A stretch of 64,000 bases of DNA. Origin: Cytobacillus gottheilii. GTDB taxonomy: Bacteria; Bacillota; Bacilli; Bacillales; Cytobacillaceae. Location: contig NZ_LT800494.1 in the NCBI RefSeq assembly GCF_900166665.1, forward strand, positions 1,098,609 through 1,162,608. Reading direction: 5' to 3'. Below the pieces are notes generated by a model. The model did not search any database. It was given only the letters and a program-made list of their open reading frames with translations, and had not been told where the DNA came from. Below, piece by piece: positions 1-9,062 of the stretch (position 1 is the first letter of the stretch; every line of letters begins with the position of its first letter). Both the position numbers and the translations under genes were made by a program.

Positions 1-2647
1 GGTAAGTCAAATTCTCACCAGAACGGATAGAAGCAACCTTTCCTCCCTCACTATAAATACGATAGCCAATAACATCATTTTCTGGATGTGCATTCCATGT
101 TAATGTGTTGCCGGAAGCAGTAACTGAAAGAGGTGATGGTACTTTGCCGTTATCCTCCATTTTGTCATCTGCAACAAGAATTTTTGACCATCGATCCTTT
201 TTAGGAATAAGACTACTTGGGTTGACATTCGATATGCCGAATAACTTTTCTATATAATCTGGATTCAAGATCATGCCAGGCTCAGAAAATTCTTCTGGTG
301 TAGATGGAAGAGCCATGTATTTGCGATCTCCAATTCTAACGAGTCTTCCAGTCCCCAGACTGTCATCCACTTGTGTAGGAACGAATTTGGCATTAAATAA
401 ATCTGTGTCAACCAGTCCAGCTGCAGAACAAGCTTCCGATGGAAGAAGACCAGATATTGCACAGAATGATCTGCTGACGATTCCGCCCGGCATTTTAAAG
501 CTTTCGCTAGGGTCAACAAGCTCAGGAGCTATGTCATAAGCAGCATTCATTAAATCTGCCCATAGGTAGTTGGTTCTTAAGCTGTAGTTAAGACCGCCTG
601 TTTTTAATGATTTAGGTGTATCATAACCTGTCCATATGCCGAAAGAAACGTTTGGATTGGAAGCAACAAACCAAGAATCATAAAATTCGTTTCCTGTTCC
701 TGTTTTCCCAGCCCAATCTGAAGCAAACTTTAATCTGCTTTTAATGGATGTAGCTGTACCGCTATTTATAACATCACGCATCATATCAATCGTTAAATAA
801 GCAGTTTGCGGACTGAAAACATCAACTGGCTCGACTTCATGCTGAAAAATAGGATTTCCTTCTTTATCTGTTATTTTTTCAATGAGATAGGCATCTACAA
901 ACTGACCGCCATTCGCAAATGTGCCATATGCATTTGTATTTTCTTCTACTGTAACACCATATTCTAAAGATCCAATGGATGTTGCTAGATTGGTATAATC
1001 AGCTTCATATAAGGATGTAAAGCCCATTTTCGCAAGATATTCTGCTGGCCTTTGACCGACAATATCCTTATAAAGCTTAACAGCAGGCACATTATATGAT
1101 TTTGCTAATGCGTACCGTGCGGATACGAGGCCGCTATAAGATCTCGTATAGTTGTTTGGCCATGGCCTGCTTAAGGCAGGATTTAAATGAAGCGGTACGT
1201 CAGGCAGGATTGTACCTGGTGATGCTTTTCCTAACTCCATTGCAGGTGCATAAACGAGTAATGGCTTCATTGTTGAACCATTTTGCCTGATTGCGCTTGT
1301 GGCATGGTTGAGCTGTTCTCGTTCATGATCCCGGCCGCCTACGAAACTGATAATTTTACCTGTTTTGTTTTCAATTAGTATGGCGCCAACTTCAACAGGC
1401 TCCATCACTTGAACATTCTCTCCAGTTTCAGGGTCTTTAACGGTTTCCCCTTTATCTGGTCCATAATTTGGATAATTATCTTTTACAGCTTGCATACTGT
1501 CGTAAATTTCTTTATTAACAGTAGAGTGTATTTTATAGCCATTTTGTCTAATATTACGATCTGCTAATGTTTGATATTCTTCTCTTAGCTGGTCATCGTT
1601 TTCCAAGTCTTTCTCTTCATAACCATCATTCTTTGCTAATATCTTACTCATAATGTCAACTGCTCGTTTTTCTATTTCATACGTTAAGTAAGGATATTTC
1701 TCCAGAGGGTTGTCCTCATCTTGCTGCCTAAAATCTTGTGTAATATCATAGGCTATTGCTTCTTCATATTGTTTTTTGTTGATCTGTTCATCATCATACA
1801 TCCGTTTTAAAACGGTCTGCATTCTGCTTAGTCCAGGTTCTAATCCTTCAGGCTCCTTTAATTCACCAGATTGCGTAAATGGTGTGTAGCCGAATGGGCT
1901 TTGTGGAAGTCCTGCAATAAAGGCAGCCTGCGGTAAGGTTAAATCTTTTGCTGCAACACCAAAAATACCTTCTGCAGCCGATTGAACTCCTGCAATATTT
2001 CTACCAGCAGAGTTTCTTCCAAAGGTTGAAACATTCATATACGCTTCTAAAATTTCCTTCTTTTCAAAAAACTTCTCAAGTCTGAGAGCAAGTAAAATTT
2101 CTTTCGCTTTTCTTTCGAAGGAAATTTCATTTGTCAATATTTGATTTTTGATCAGCTGCTGGGTTAATGTACTTCCACCAGACTGAACGGATGAATTGCT
2201 GACTTCTTGAAAAAGAGCTCGCAGTATGGCTTTAGGAACAACTCCTTCATGCTCATAGAAATATTCATCCTCTGTAGCTACGATTGCATTCACTAAATAC
2301 TCAGAAACATCATCAATATTTACTTCTTCACGTTCCAGATCAGTTCTAAGCTTTCCCAAGTAAACATCGTTTGCAAAATAAAGCTCTGATGTTTCTTCAT
2401 AGTTGTATATGTCTTTTTGCATGTTATCATAAGAACGGATAGGTTCATCTTTAACAAGAGAAGCAAAATATCCTGCGCCAGCTCCGCCTGCAAAGGCTGT
2501 ACCGAGTACGATAACAATGATCAATAAGAGCGTCAAATTCCAAATGACCTGGTATGTGATGCTTGCACCCTTGACTGTTTTCTTATTTGTAAAGAAACCG
2601 GCTGTCGGCTTTAACTTATTCTTCCAATTTTGAAGAATCTCTTTCAT
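1..2647 (-). CDS. Class A penicillin-binding protein (PBP1-like), 3' end cut by window
   Basis: Bifunctional peptidoglycan glycosyltransferase/transpeptidase, anchored in the membrane and acting outside it. The reading frame is open to the window edge (at least 882 codons). A short basic N-terminus is followed by one membrane segment near residues 38-60. The GT51 domain shows TEDEYFYEHEGV and GGSTLTQQLIKN. The transpeptidase has STMK near base 1265, SYN (SxN) near 1105 and KTGTGNEFYD near 700. The last visible residues (bases 1-180) look like a fibronectin type III domain, as in B. subtilis PBP1 (914 aa), so little is probably missing. Three in-frame ATGs lie at 2656, 2653 and 2647; 2647 gives the best spacing from AGGGGG. 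It is divergent from tyrS. It could be PonA or another class A PBP. Confidence 0.93.
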   Translation of the reverse strand, partial: MKEILQNWKNKLKPTAGFFTNKKTVKGASITYQVIWNLTLLLIIVIVLGTAFAGGAGAGYFASLVKDEPIRSYDNMQKDIYNYEETSELYFANDVYLGKLRTDLEREEVNIDDVSEYLVNAIVATEDEYFYEHEGVVPKAILRALFQEVSNSSVQSGGSTLTQQLIKNQILTNEISFERKAKEILLALRLEKFFEKKEILEAYMNVSTFGRNSAGRNIAGVQSAAEGIFGVAAKDLTLPQAAFIAGLPQSPFGYTPFTQSGELKEPEGLEPGLSRMQTVLKRMYDDEQINKKQYEEAIAYDITQDFRQQDEDNPLEKYPYLTYEIEKRAVDIMSKILAKNDGYEEKDLENDDQLREEYQTLADRNIRQNGYKIHSTVNKEIYDSMQAVKDNYPNYGPDKGETVKDPETGENVQVMEPVEVGAILIENKTGKIISFVGGRDHEREQLNHATSAIRQNGSTMKPLLVYAPAMELGKASPGTILPDVPLHLNPALSRPWPNNYTRSYSGLVSARYALAKSYNVPAVKLYKDIVGQRPAEYLAKMGFTSLYEADYTNLATSIGSLEYGVTVEENTNAYGTFANGGQFVDAYLIEKITDKEGNPIFQHEVEPVDVFSPQTAYLTIDMMRDVINSGTATSIKSRLKFASDWAGKTGTGNEFYDSWFVASNPNVSFGIWTGYDTPKSLKTGGLNYSLRTNYLWADLMNAAYDIAPELVDPSESFKMPGGIVSRSFCAISGLLPSEACSAAGLVDTDLFNAKFVPTQVDDSLGTGRLVRIGDRKYMALPSTPEEFSEPGMILNPDYIEKLFGISNVNPSSLIPKKDRWSKILVADDKMEDNGKVPSPLSVTASGNTLTWNAHPENDVIGYRIYSEGGKVASIRSGENLTY

Positions 2648-2675
2648 TCGCATCATTCCCCCTAAAATCACATAC

Positions 2676-2684
2676 ATTATAGCA
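2676..2684 (-). promoter_or_regulatory. Extended -10 promoter of the PBP gene
   Basis: On the minus strand this reads TGCTATAAT, a perfect extended -10, about 30 bases before the PBP start. No good -35 is seen at the usual distance, which is normal for extended -10 promoters. Inferred from sequence only. Confidence 0.5.
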
Positions 2685-2949
2685 TAAGTCAACATCTAAT
2701 ATGACAAGGTTCGCCATTTATCTGAAATTTCCTTTTATTACTAGAAGTTTTTTGAAGAAAGATCGTTTATCTTTTGGGTAAGTAGAAACCTTTAATAAGT
2801 AATTTTATAAAAATAAATTTATTCAAAATGCTTGCACCCATGCTGCATATTTGCTTTTTTTCAATTTTTCAATTCGAACAAAATTATGCAAAATCTTTTT
2901 TCCAGTAATGGTAAAGCGGAAATTGAAATCTGTCATAATTTTTTTGATA

Positions 2950-2977
2950 TTGACATCGGTTTACTAAATATGATAAA
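2950..2977 (+). promoter_or_regulatory. Likely SigA promoter of the tyrS leader
   Basis: TTGACA at 2950-2955 is followed 16 bases later by GATAAA (2972-2977). The start would fall just before the T-box leader. The -10 is weak, so the exact hexamer is uncertain. Confidence 0.45.
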
Positions 2978-2999
2978 ACTGCTTTATTAACTAAATAGC

Positions 3000-4535
<1,536 letters not shown>

Positions 4536-4554
4536 ACAGCATAGTATAACAACG

Positions 4555-4596
4555 AAGAGGATGATATGTTTATAATAAGCATATTTCCTCTTTTTT
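4555..4596 (+). terminator. tyrS terminator
   Basis: Arms AGAGGA...TCCTCT with further pairing GATATG/CATATT inside, followed by six T, 20 bases after the tyrS stop. Confidence 0.75.
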
Positions 4597-4628
4597 AAAT
4601 CTTTAAAAAGCAGGCAGGTGAACAATTA

Positions 4629-5084
4629 ATGCTATCAACACCGTTAGGACCGATTAAGATTTTTATTAATGATATTGAAATAGAATATACCGTAATAAAA
4701 TTAAGTACCATGGAAAGGCAATGGCCGGATGTAAACGGCAGGTACTTAATCCAATATGAATACCAAAAGGAATTTAAAAAACAGCATATTAAGTGCTGCA
4801 TCCCAACCCTGGATATAAAGGGAGATATAGAAAGCGGAGAAAGACTCGAAACGATCGCTTTTTATAAAGATGATATTAAACTGTCCATTAGAGCAGAAGG
4901 GGAGTTTCACGAGTATCCGGTCTATTTAGACTATAGTGGAAAATATTTAGATAATGGAATTCAATACGAAACCTTCGAAGCAACCGAAGATCGGACATTT
5001 AAATTTGGTGTCAGCTGGATTCAGCCTTGTACGGAAGAGAATGAAGTTCAAACATGGTTAGCTGCTGATCCGACGGTGATGTAA
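4629..5084 (+). CDS. Hypothetical protein, unknown family
   Basis: A 151-residue soluble protein I do not recognise. It has no signal peptide or membrane segment. Alternating hydrophobic residues and many aromatics (for example YLIQYEYQKEF and GVSWIQPC) suggest a mostly beta fold. Three cysteines include a CC pair at residues 57-58. The ATG follows AGGCAGGTGA at good spacing, and the composition is coding-like. It lies alone between the tyrS terminator and the MarR gene. I do not recall it in B. subtilis at this place, so it may be a lineage-specific gene. Confidence 0.75.
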   Translation: MLSTPLGPIKIFINDIEIEYTVIKLSTMERQWPDVNGRYLIQYEYQKEFKKQHIKCCIPTLDIKGDIESGERLETIAFYKDDIKLSIRAEGEFHEYPVYLDYSGKYLDNGIQYETFEATEDRTFKFGVSWIQPCTEENEVQTWLAADPTVM

Positions 5085-5398
5085 TAAAGATGTAATCGCC
5101 TAATGAGAAGGGAATTTTCTAAGTAAATAGCATTCTTTGGATATACATATAAGAGGCATGATAAAGAATATTTATGATTCTCAACTAAAGTATGGTCTTT
5201 GTTTGTAAGGTCATAGCGGTAATGTTTCGGAAACATCCTTATTTTTACAATTAATTTATTCCGGAAGTTCTTCCGCAATAAATAGCTGTTTTTATCTAGG
5301 TCTATAAATGAAAACATGCCATATTAGAAGAGTAGATATGAGGATATTATTTGCAAAATACAAATAATATGTTATAACTAAACATAGAGGTGAATATT
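5085..5398. other. Intergenic region before the MarR gene
   Basis: No credible gene on either strand. A perfect 15-base palindrome ATGTTTCGGAAACAT lies at 5222-5236 and is followed by CCTTATTTTT, so it may act as a weak terminator for the preceding gene. The promoter and operator of the MarR gene lie at the right end. Confidence 0.5.
5349..5365. promoter_or_regulatory. Operator O1 overlapping the MarR-gene promoter
   Basis: ATTTGCAAAATACAAAT is an inverted repeat (7-3-7, one mismatch). It overlaps the -35 element TTGCAA (5351-5356) of a promoter whose -10 is TATAAC (5373-5378, spacing 16). It is nearly identical to the palindrome at 5881-5897. The position predicts autorepression by the MarR protein; the binding protein is inferred. 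Confidence 0.7.
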
Positions 5399-5845
5399 AT
5401 GGAAAATCCTAGAGAGCTATTTCAAATAATGACAAGAAGGTTTGGGATGCTTAATAAGAATTGCTGTTCAAGCGGGGGAAATGACATTTCTTTAGTGCAA
5501 AGTCACATTCTTTATGAAATAGACCGGCTGGAGCAGCCCAATGTCCAGCAGGTGGCAGATGTTTTAGGCATGGATATTACAACGTTCAGCAGGCAGATAC
5601 AGACTCTTGTGAAAATGAATCTCGTCAAAAAATCGCAGCTGCCTGAAGATAGAAGAATACATATTCTTTCACTTACGGCAGAAGGGAAATATACAGCAGC
5701 TGCAATTGATGCAGAGATGAATCAATACTTAGAAGAAGTGTTTTCACATATGAACGAGTTTGAGAAAGAAACGGTTATCCGTTCCATTAAGCTGCTGAAT
5801 AATGCGATGGCTAAATCAACTGTATGCTGTAAACCATTAATATGA
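5399..5845 (+). CDS. MarR-family regulator with two Cys-Cys pairs
   Basis: A 148-residue winged-helix repressor of the MarR family. The recognition region is QVADVLGMDITTFSRQIQTLVKMNLV and the wing is KKSQLPEDRRIHILSLT. Unusual features are two vicinal cysteine pairs, C22-C23 near the N-terminus and C143-C144 near the C-terminus, which could bind thiophilic metal(loid)s or act as a redox switch (inference). ATG 5399 is preferred over GTG 5390 because AGAGGTG lies at correct spacing. The gene precedes a permease and a small CC peptide, and the same palindromic operator stands before this gene and the permease. Confidence 0.88.
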   Translation: MENPRELFQIMTRRFGMLNKNCCSSGGNDISLVQSHILYEIDRLEQPNVQQVADVLGMDITTFSRQIQTLVKMNLVKKSQLPEDRRIHILSLTAEGKYTAAAIDAEMNQYLEEVFSHMNEFEKETVIRSIKLLNNAMAKSTVCCKPLI

Positions 5846-5880
5846 GCAAGATAAAACTTGCTCATTCATTTATAAATAAT

Positions 5881-5897
5881 ATTTGCAAAATGCAAAT
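5881..5897. promoter_or_regulatory. Operator O2 before the permease gene
   Basis: ATTTGCAAAATGCAAAT is a perfect 7-3-7 palindrome ending 6 bases before the permease ribosome binding site. It matches O1 at 16 of 17 bases. Bound protein here could block transcription from the upstream promoter or a local start. Confidence 0.7.
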
Positions 5898-5914
5898 AAA
5901 ATGAGGTGGTTAGT

Positions 5915-6781
5915 GTGTGGGAAGAATTTGTAAGAAGTTTTTTTGGGATTGTTGTAGAACTAACGATCTTATTTGTATGTATCTCTTTTATTATTAACCT
6001 TTTTCAAGTATTGATCCCATATGGAAAAATGGAAAGGCTGATGCAAAAAAGCCATCCGGCGATAAGTGTATTGGTTACGCTCGGATTTGCTTTCATCACC
6101 CCATTTTGTTCATGCTCGACGATCCCAATCATTGTTAATCTATTAAACAAGAAAGTTCGTTTCAGTATTGTGATGATCTTTCTATTTGCTTCTCCCGTTC
6201 TCGATCCAACGATTATCACATTGATGTCTGCCACTCTTGGCATTAAAGTTGCGTTGGTTTATACAGTTGTTACATCTCTTTTATCTGTTGTGATTGGTTT
6301 TGCGTTGGAGAAATTTGGATTCGAAAGGCATGTTAAAAAAGTGGTCATGACGGGTTATCAGCAGGAAGAACTTCAATTCTCCTTAAAAGGAGCACTTCTG
6401 GAAACATTACAGCTGATGAGAACCGTGTATCCCTTTTTAATAATCGGTGCTGCAATTGGAGCATTGATTCATGGGGTCATTCCAACTGAGTGGATTACAG
6501 ACTACCTTGGCGGTGAGCAATGGTGGCTTGTACCTATTGCTGCAATAATGGGTATTCCGCTTTATATTAGGTTATCCACGATGATTCCCATATCACAAAT
6601 CATGATCCTTAAAGGAATGGCACTTGGACCAGTAATGGCGTTAATGATTAGTTCGGCAGGTGCAAGTTTGCCAGAATTAGCGTTATTAAATAGCATATTT
6701 AAAAAGAAATTAGTCTTTGCGTTCGTGGGATCTGTCTTTATGATGGCAACATTATCAGGTTTGCTGTTTTACTTAATTTAG
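5915..6781 (+). CDS. UPF0718/ArsP-type permease
   Basis: Integral membrane protein of 288 residues with about eight hydrophobic segments. It belongs to the YraQ/DUF318 permease family, in which some members (ArsP) export trivalent organoarsenicals. The family signature TPFCSCSTIPI is near residue 65 and puts two cysteines in a membrane segment; a second related half begins around residue 155. The GTG at 5915 is chosen because AGGTGG lies 5 bases upstream; an in-frame GTG at 5906 overlaps that site. It sits in a cluster with a CC-containing MarR regulator and a CC peptide, which suggests efflux of a thiol-reactive compound. The substrate is inferred. Confidence 0.85.
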   Translation: MWEEFVRSFFGIVVELTILFVCISFIINLFQVLIPYGKMERLMQKSHPAISVLVTLGFAFITPFCSCSTIPIIVNLLNKKVRFSIVMIFLFASPVLDPTIITLMSATLGIKVALVYTVVTSLLSVVIGFALEKFGFERHVKKVVMTGYQQEELQFSLKGALLETLQLMRTVYPFLIIGAAIGALIHGVIPTEWITDYLGGEQWWLVPIAAIMGIPLYIRLSTMIPISQIMILKGMALGPVMALMISSAGASLPELALLNSIFKKKLVFAFVGSVFMMATLSGLLFYLI

Positions 6782-6799
6782 AAGAATGGAGAATTTACG

Positions 6800-6937
6800 A
6801 TGAATATATTAAAAGGTTTATTTGGAAAAAAAGAAACTGCTTGCTGCATGGTAAAGATTGAGGAAGTAAAAAATGATTCAAAGCCTGCCAGTAACAAAAA
6901 GAATGACCCAGTGAAAGAACGAAAAGATGTTAAATGA
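6800..6937 (+). CDS. Small Cys-Cys peptide in the permease operon
   Basis: A 45-residue, lysine-rich peptide with a vicinal C15-C16 pair in the context ETACCMV. The N-terminus MNILKGLFGKK is amphipathic and the tail is charged and probably disordered. It begins 18 bases after the permease stop, preceded by GAATGGAG as a ribosome binding site, and no terminator separates the two. Its gene neighbours and cysteine pair suggest a metal- or metalloid-binding accessory (inference). It could instead be a chance frame, but in-phase codons and context make it likely real. Confidence 0.65.
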   Translation: MNILKGLFGKKETACCMVKIEEVKNDSKPASNKKNDPVKERKDVK

Positions 6938-7011
6938 AAGGACCTTTGAGAAGCGCATCTTTTTACTTTCTTATTACCAGAGACGATAAAATATAGAAAA
7001 GCAGACAAAAA

Positions 7012-7050
7012 GAAAAACCCTTAAAATGGTTAACATTTTAAGGGTTTTTC
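7012..7050. terminator. Bidirectional terminator between the permease operon and rpsD
   Basis: Near-perfect hairpin AAACCCTTAAAATG / CATTTTAAGGGTTT, flanked by A-run and T-run, so it can work for both converging transcripts. Confidence 0.9.
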
Positions 7051-7067
7051 GTATGTTAATCAATAGA

Positions 7068-7670
7068 TTAACGAGAGTAGAATTCAACGATTAATGATTC
7101 GTTGATTTCAGCAGGAAGTTCAGAACGCTCAGGAAGGCGAGTGAATGTTCCTTCTAATTTGTCAGCGTCAAAAGAAACGAAATCAGGTACGAAGTTGTTT
7201 ACTTCGATTGCTTCTTTCACGATGTCAAGGTTGCGAGACTTTTCGCGAAGTGTGATTGTTTGACCAGGTGCTACGCGGTATGATGGGATATCTACGCGAG
7301 CTCCATCAACCATGATGTGACCGTGGTTAACGATTTGGCGAGCTTGGCGGCGAGTGCGCGCTAAGCCTAAACGATAAACAACGTTGTCAAGACGTGATTC
7401 AAGAAGAATCATGAAGTTTTCACCGTGTTTACCAGCCATTTTACCTGCTTTATCGAACAAGTTGCGGAATTGGCGCTCGTTCACACCATACATGTGACGA
7501 AGCTTTTGCTTTTCCTGCAATTGTAAACCGTATTCAGATAATTTTTTACGTTGGTTTGGACCATGTTGTCCAGGAGCGTAAGGACGCTTTTCTAATTCTT
7601 TACCTGTACCGCTTAAAGAAATGCCAAGACGGCGAGATAATTTCCAGCTTGGGCCAGTATAACGAGCCAT
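7068..7670 (-). CDS. rpsD: 30S ribosomal protein S4
   Basis: Primary 16S rRNA-binding protein needed to start assembly of the small subunit; 200 aa, normal for Firmicutes. It opens [16 protein letters not shown] and has an S4 domain around residues 90-155 ([20 protein letters not shown]). ATG 7670 follows AAGGAGG. It is monocistronic, as in B. subtilis, between a strong promoter with a long structured leader and a shared terminator. Confidence 0.98.
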   Translation of the reverse strand: MARYTGPSWKLSRRLGISLSGTGKELEKRPYAPGQHGPNQRKKLSEYGLQLQEKQKLRHMYGVNERQFRNLFDKAGKMAGKHGENFMILLESRLDNVVYRLGLARTRRQARQIVNHGHIMVDGARVDIPSYRVAPGQTITLREKSRNLDIVKEAIEVNNFVPDFVSFDADKLEGTFTRLPERSELPAEINESLIVEFYSR

Positions 7671-7863
7671 GAGAGACTCCTCCTTTAGTGTTTTTATTTG
7701 GGTAAAATAAAAACAGATGCTTACGAACTCTAAGACCATTTTGTTTTCATGTACCTTCGCCCTAGCAGCTAAGGGTTACACAGTACCCCATCCTCAGAAT
7801 GTATCTGATTGAGGAACAAAATGAGAACGAAAAGTGTTTGCATAGGCTGCAATATTTTACACA
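7671..7863 (-). promoter_or_regulatory. Candidate S4 autoregulatory leader of rpsD
   Basis: About 190 untranslated bases between a strong promoter and the rpsD start. The RNA contains GGGGTACTGTGTAACCC and CTTAGCTGCTAGGG, able to form nested or pseudoknot-like pairings, and a distal stem TTTTTATTT / AAATAAAAA before the ribosome binding site. B. subtilis rpsD is known to be repressed by S4 through its leader. The match here is by position and structure, not by a profile search. Confidence 0.6.
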
Positions 7864-7869
7864 AAGAGT

Positions 7870-7899
7870 ATTATATAATTTTTTCCTGCAATAAGTCAA
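7870..7899 (-). promoter_or_regulatory. SigA promoter of rpsD
   Basis: On the minus strand TTGACT (7899-7894), an 18-base spacer, then a perfect TATAAT (7875-7870). Confidence 0.8.
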
Positions 7900-7989
7900 T
7901 AGTAATCTCAACTTTAAAAAAGGAAAGCATAGCAGCCAAGCTCATTAAAGGGAATCTTCAATTGGCTGCTTACTGAAGCAATGTGAGGT

Positions 7990-8176
7990 ATAAGCGGAGA
8001 AATTCCTCTTATTTATAAAAAAACACTGAAAATAGCTAAAATAGACGGAGGATTTCCGACTATTTCCTAAAAATATGTGAAAATGGAGCATTTTGCTATG
8101 AATAACCGGAAATATTCCGCTTATTTAGACCGGAATGGCTCCATTCTTCATTTTAACCGGAATAACTCCGCTTATT
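7990..8176. repeat. Four short palindromic repeats (consensus AATAASCGGA-N5-TCCGSTTATT)
   Basis: Imperfect 22-25 base inverted repeats at 7990-8012, 8041-8063, 8101-8125 and 8155-8176, spaced 51-60 bases apart. Three related units occur at 34687-34821. They lie in gene-free DNA behind the rpsD promoter, with no open reading frame. The rest of 7900-8400 shows nothing else I recognise, apart from a TATAAT-like box near 8396. Confidence 0.7.
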
Positions 8177-8431
8177 TTAAATAACATTGGCTTCCAGATA
8201 AGGATACAATACTTGCATATTTTTTATTGCTTTGGTTCAGCAGCCCGGGGCTAGAAGGCTAGTGAAATGACACTATAAGCTCTTACCCAGCTTGCCGGAA
8301 TGTATGCTTCTTTCATAAATATAGGTATAATCCTACCATCATATCGTAAAACAATAATTAATGAAATTAAATATACAGGAAAAGGCAACCTAATGTTATA
8401 ATATAGGAAAATAGATATAAGAGTGATCGTT

Positions 8432-9004
8432 GTGAAGGAATCAAGAAAAGAAAAACGTATCCGCTTGATTCTCATTTTTGTATGTATCTGTGTGACTATA
8501 CTAGCTTTTTTATATAAGAGGAATCATGAAGTCATTGATTCAAATGACACATATTCACCGCTTTATCTAGTTATAGCACAGGGAACATCCATAAACGAAA
8601 ATCCCAAAGTGGCTATATACAAAGAGACAAATCAGGAGCCTGTGCTGGCAATCTATGAAGTGGACATATCGAATGGGCATAAATTCTCAGCCATTCAGGC
8701 AGTCACCTTAAAAGGATTACCAGAAAAGCTCTCAAATGATGAGTCAAATCGAGGAATATGGGTATATATGAGTAATGATTGGCTTTATTTGGATGAATTG
8801 CTGAAAGTTGCTGATCGCGATGAAGCATTTAAAATGGAAGATCCTTTATTTGAAGTTGAGCTAACAACAGAAAAGAAGGAAGAGCTGCATAAAAAAGGGG
8901 TGCAGAAACCGACTGCCATTCATTCTTTGACAGCTGATCAGGACTTATGGCTGGTTGTTGAACAGGACGGCAGTTTTAACATAGTTGAGAACTTGCAGGA
9001 TTAA
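8432..9004 (+). CDS. Hypothetical membrane-anchored protein
   Basis: A 190-residue protein with a basic N-terminus, one membrane segment at about residues 11-27 (LILIFVCICVTILAFLY) and an extracytoplasmic domain of about 160 residues rich in acidic and aromatic residues. I do not recognise a family. The GTG at 8432 is chosen over GTG 8423 because AAGAGTGAT can serve as its ribosome binding site. It lies 58 bases before dgcP in the same direction with no terminator between, so co-transcription is possible. Confidence 0.72.
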   Translation: MKESRKEKRIRLILIFVCICVTILAFLYKRNHEVIDSNDTYSPLYLVIAQGTSINENPKVAIYKETNQEPVLAIYEVDISNGHKFSAIQAVTLKGLPEKLSNDESNRGIWVYMSNDWLYLDELLKVADRDEAFKMEDPLFEVELTTEKKEELHKKGVQKPTAIHSLTADQDLWLVVEQDGSFNIVENLQD

Positions 9005-9062
9005 ATAATAGTGGGCATGCTGCGTAAAATAAATGCCAGCATGATAACAGGTGATGATGTTG

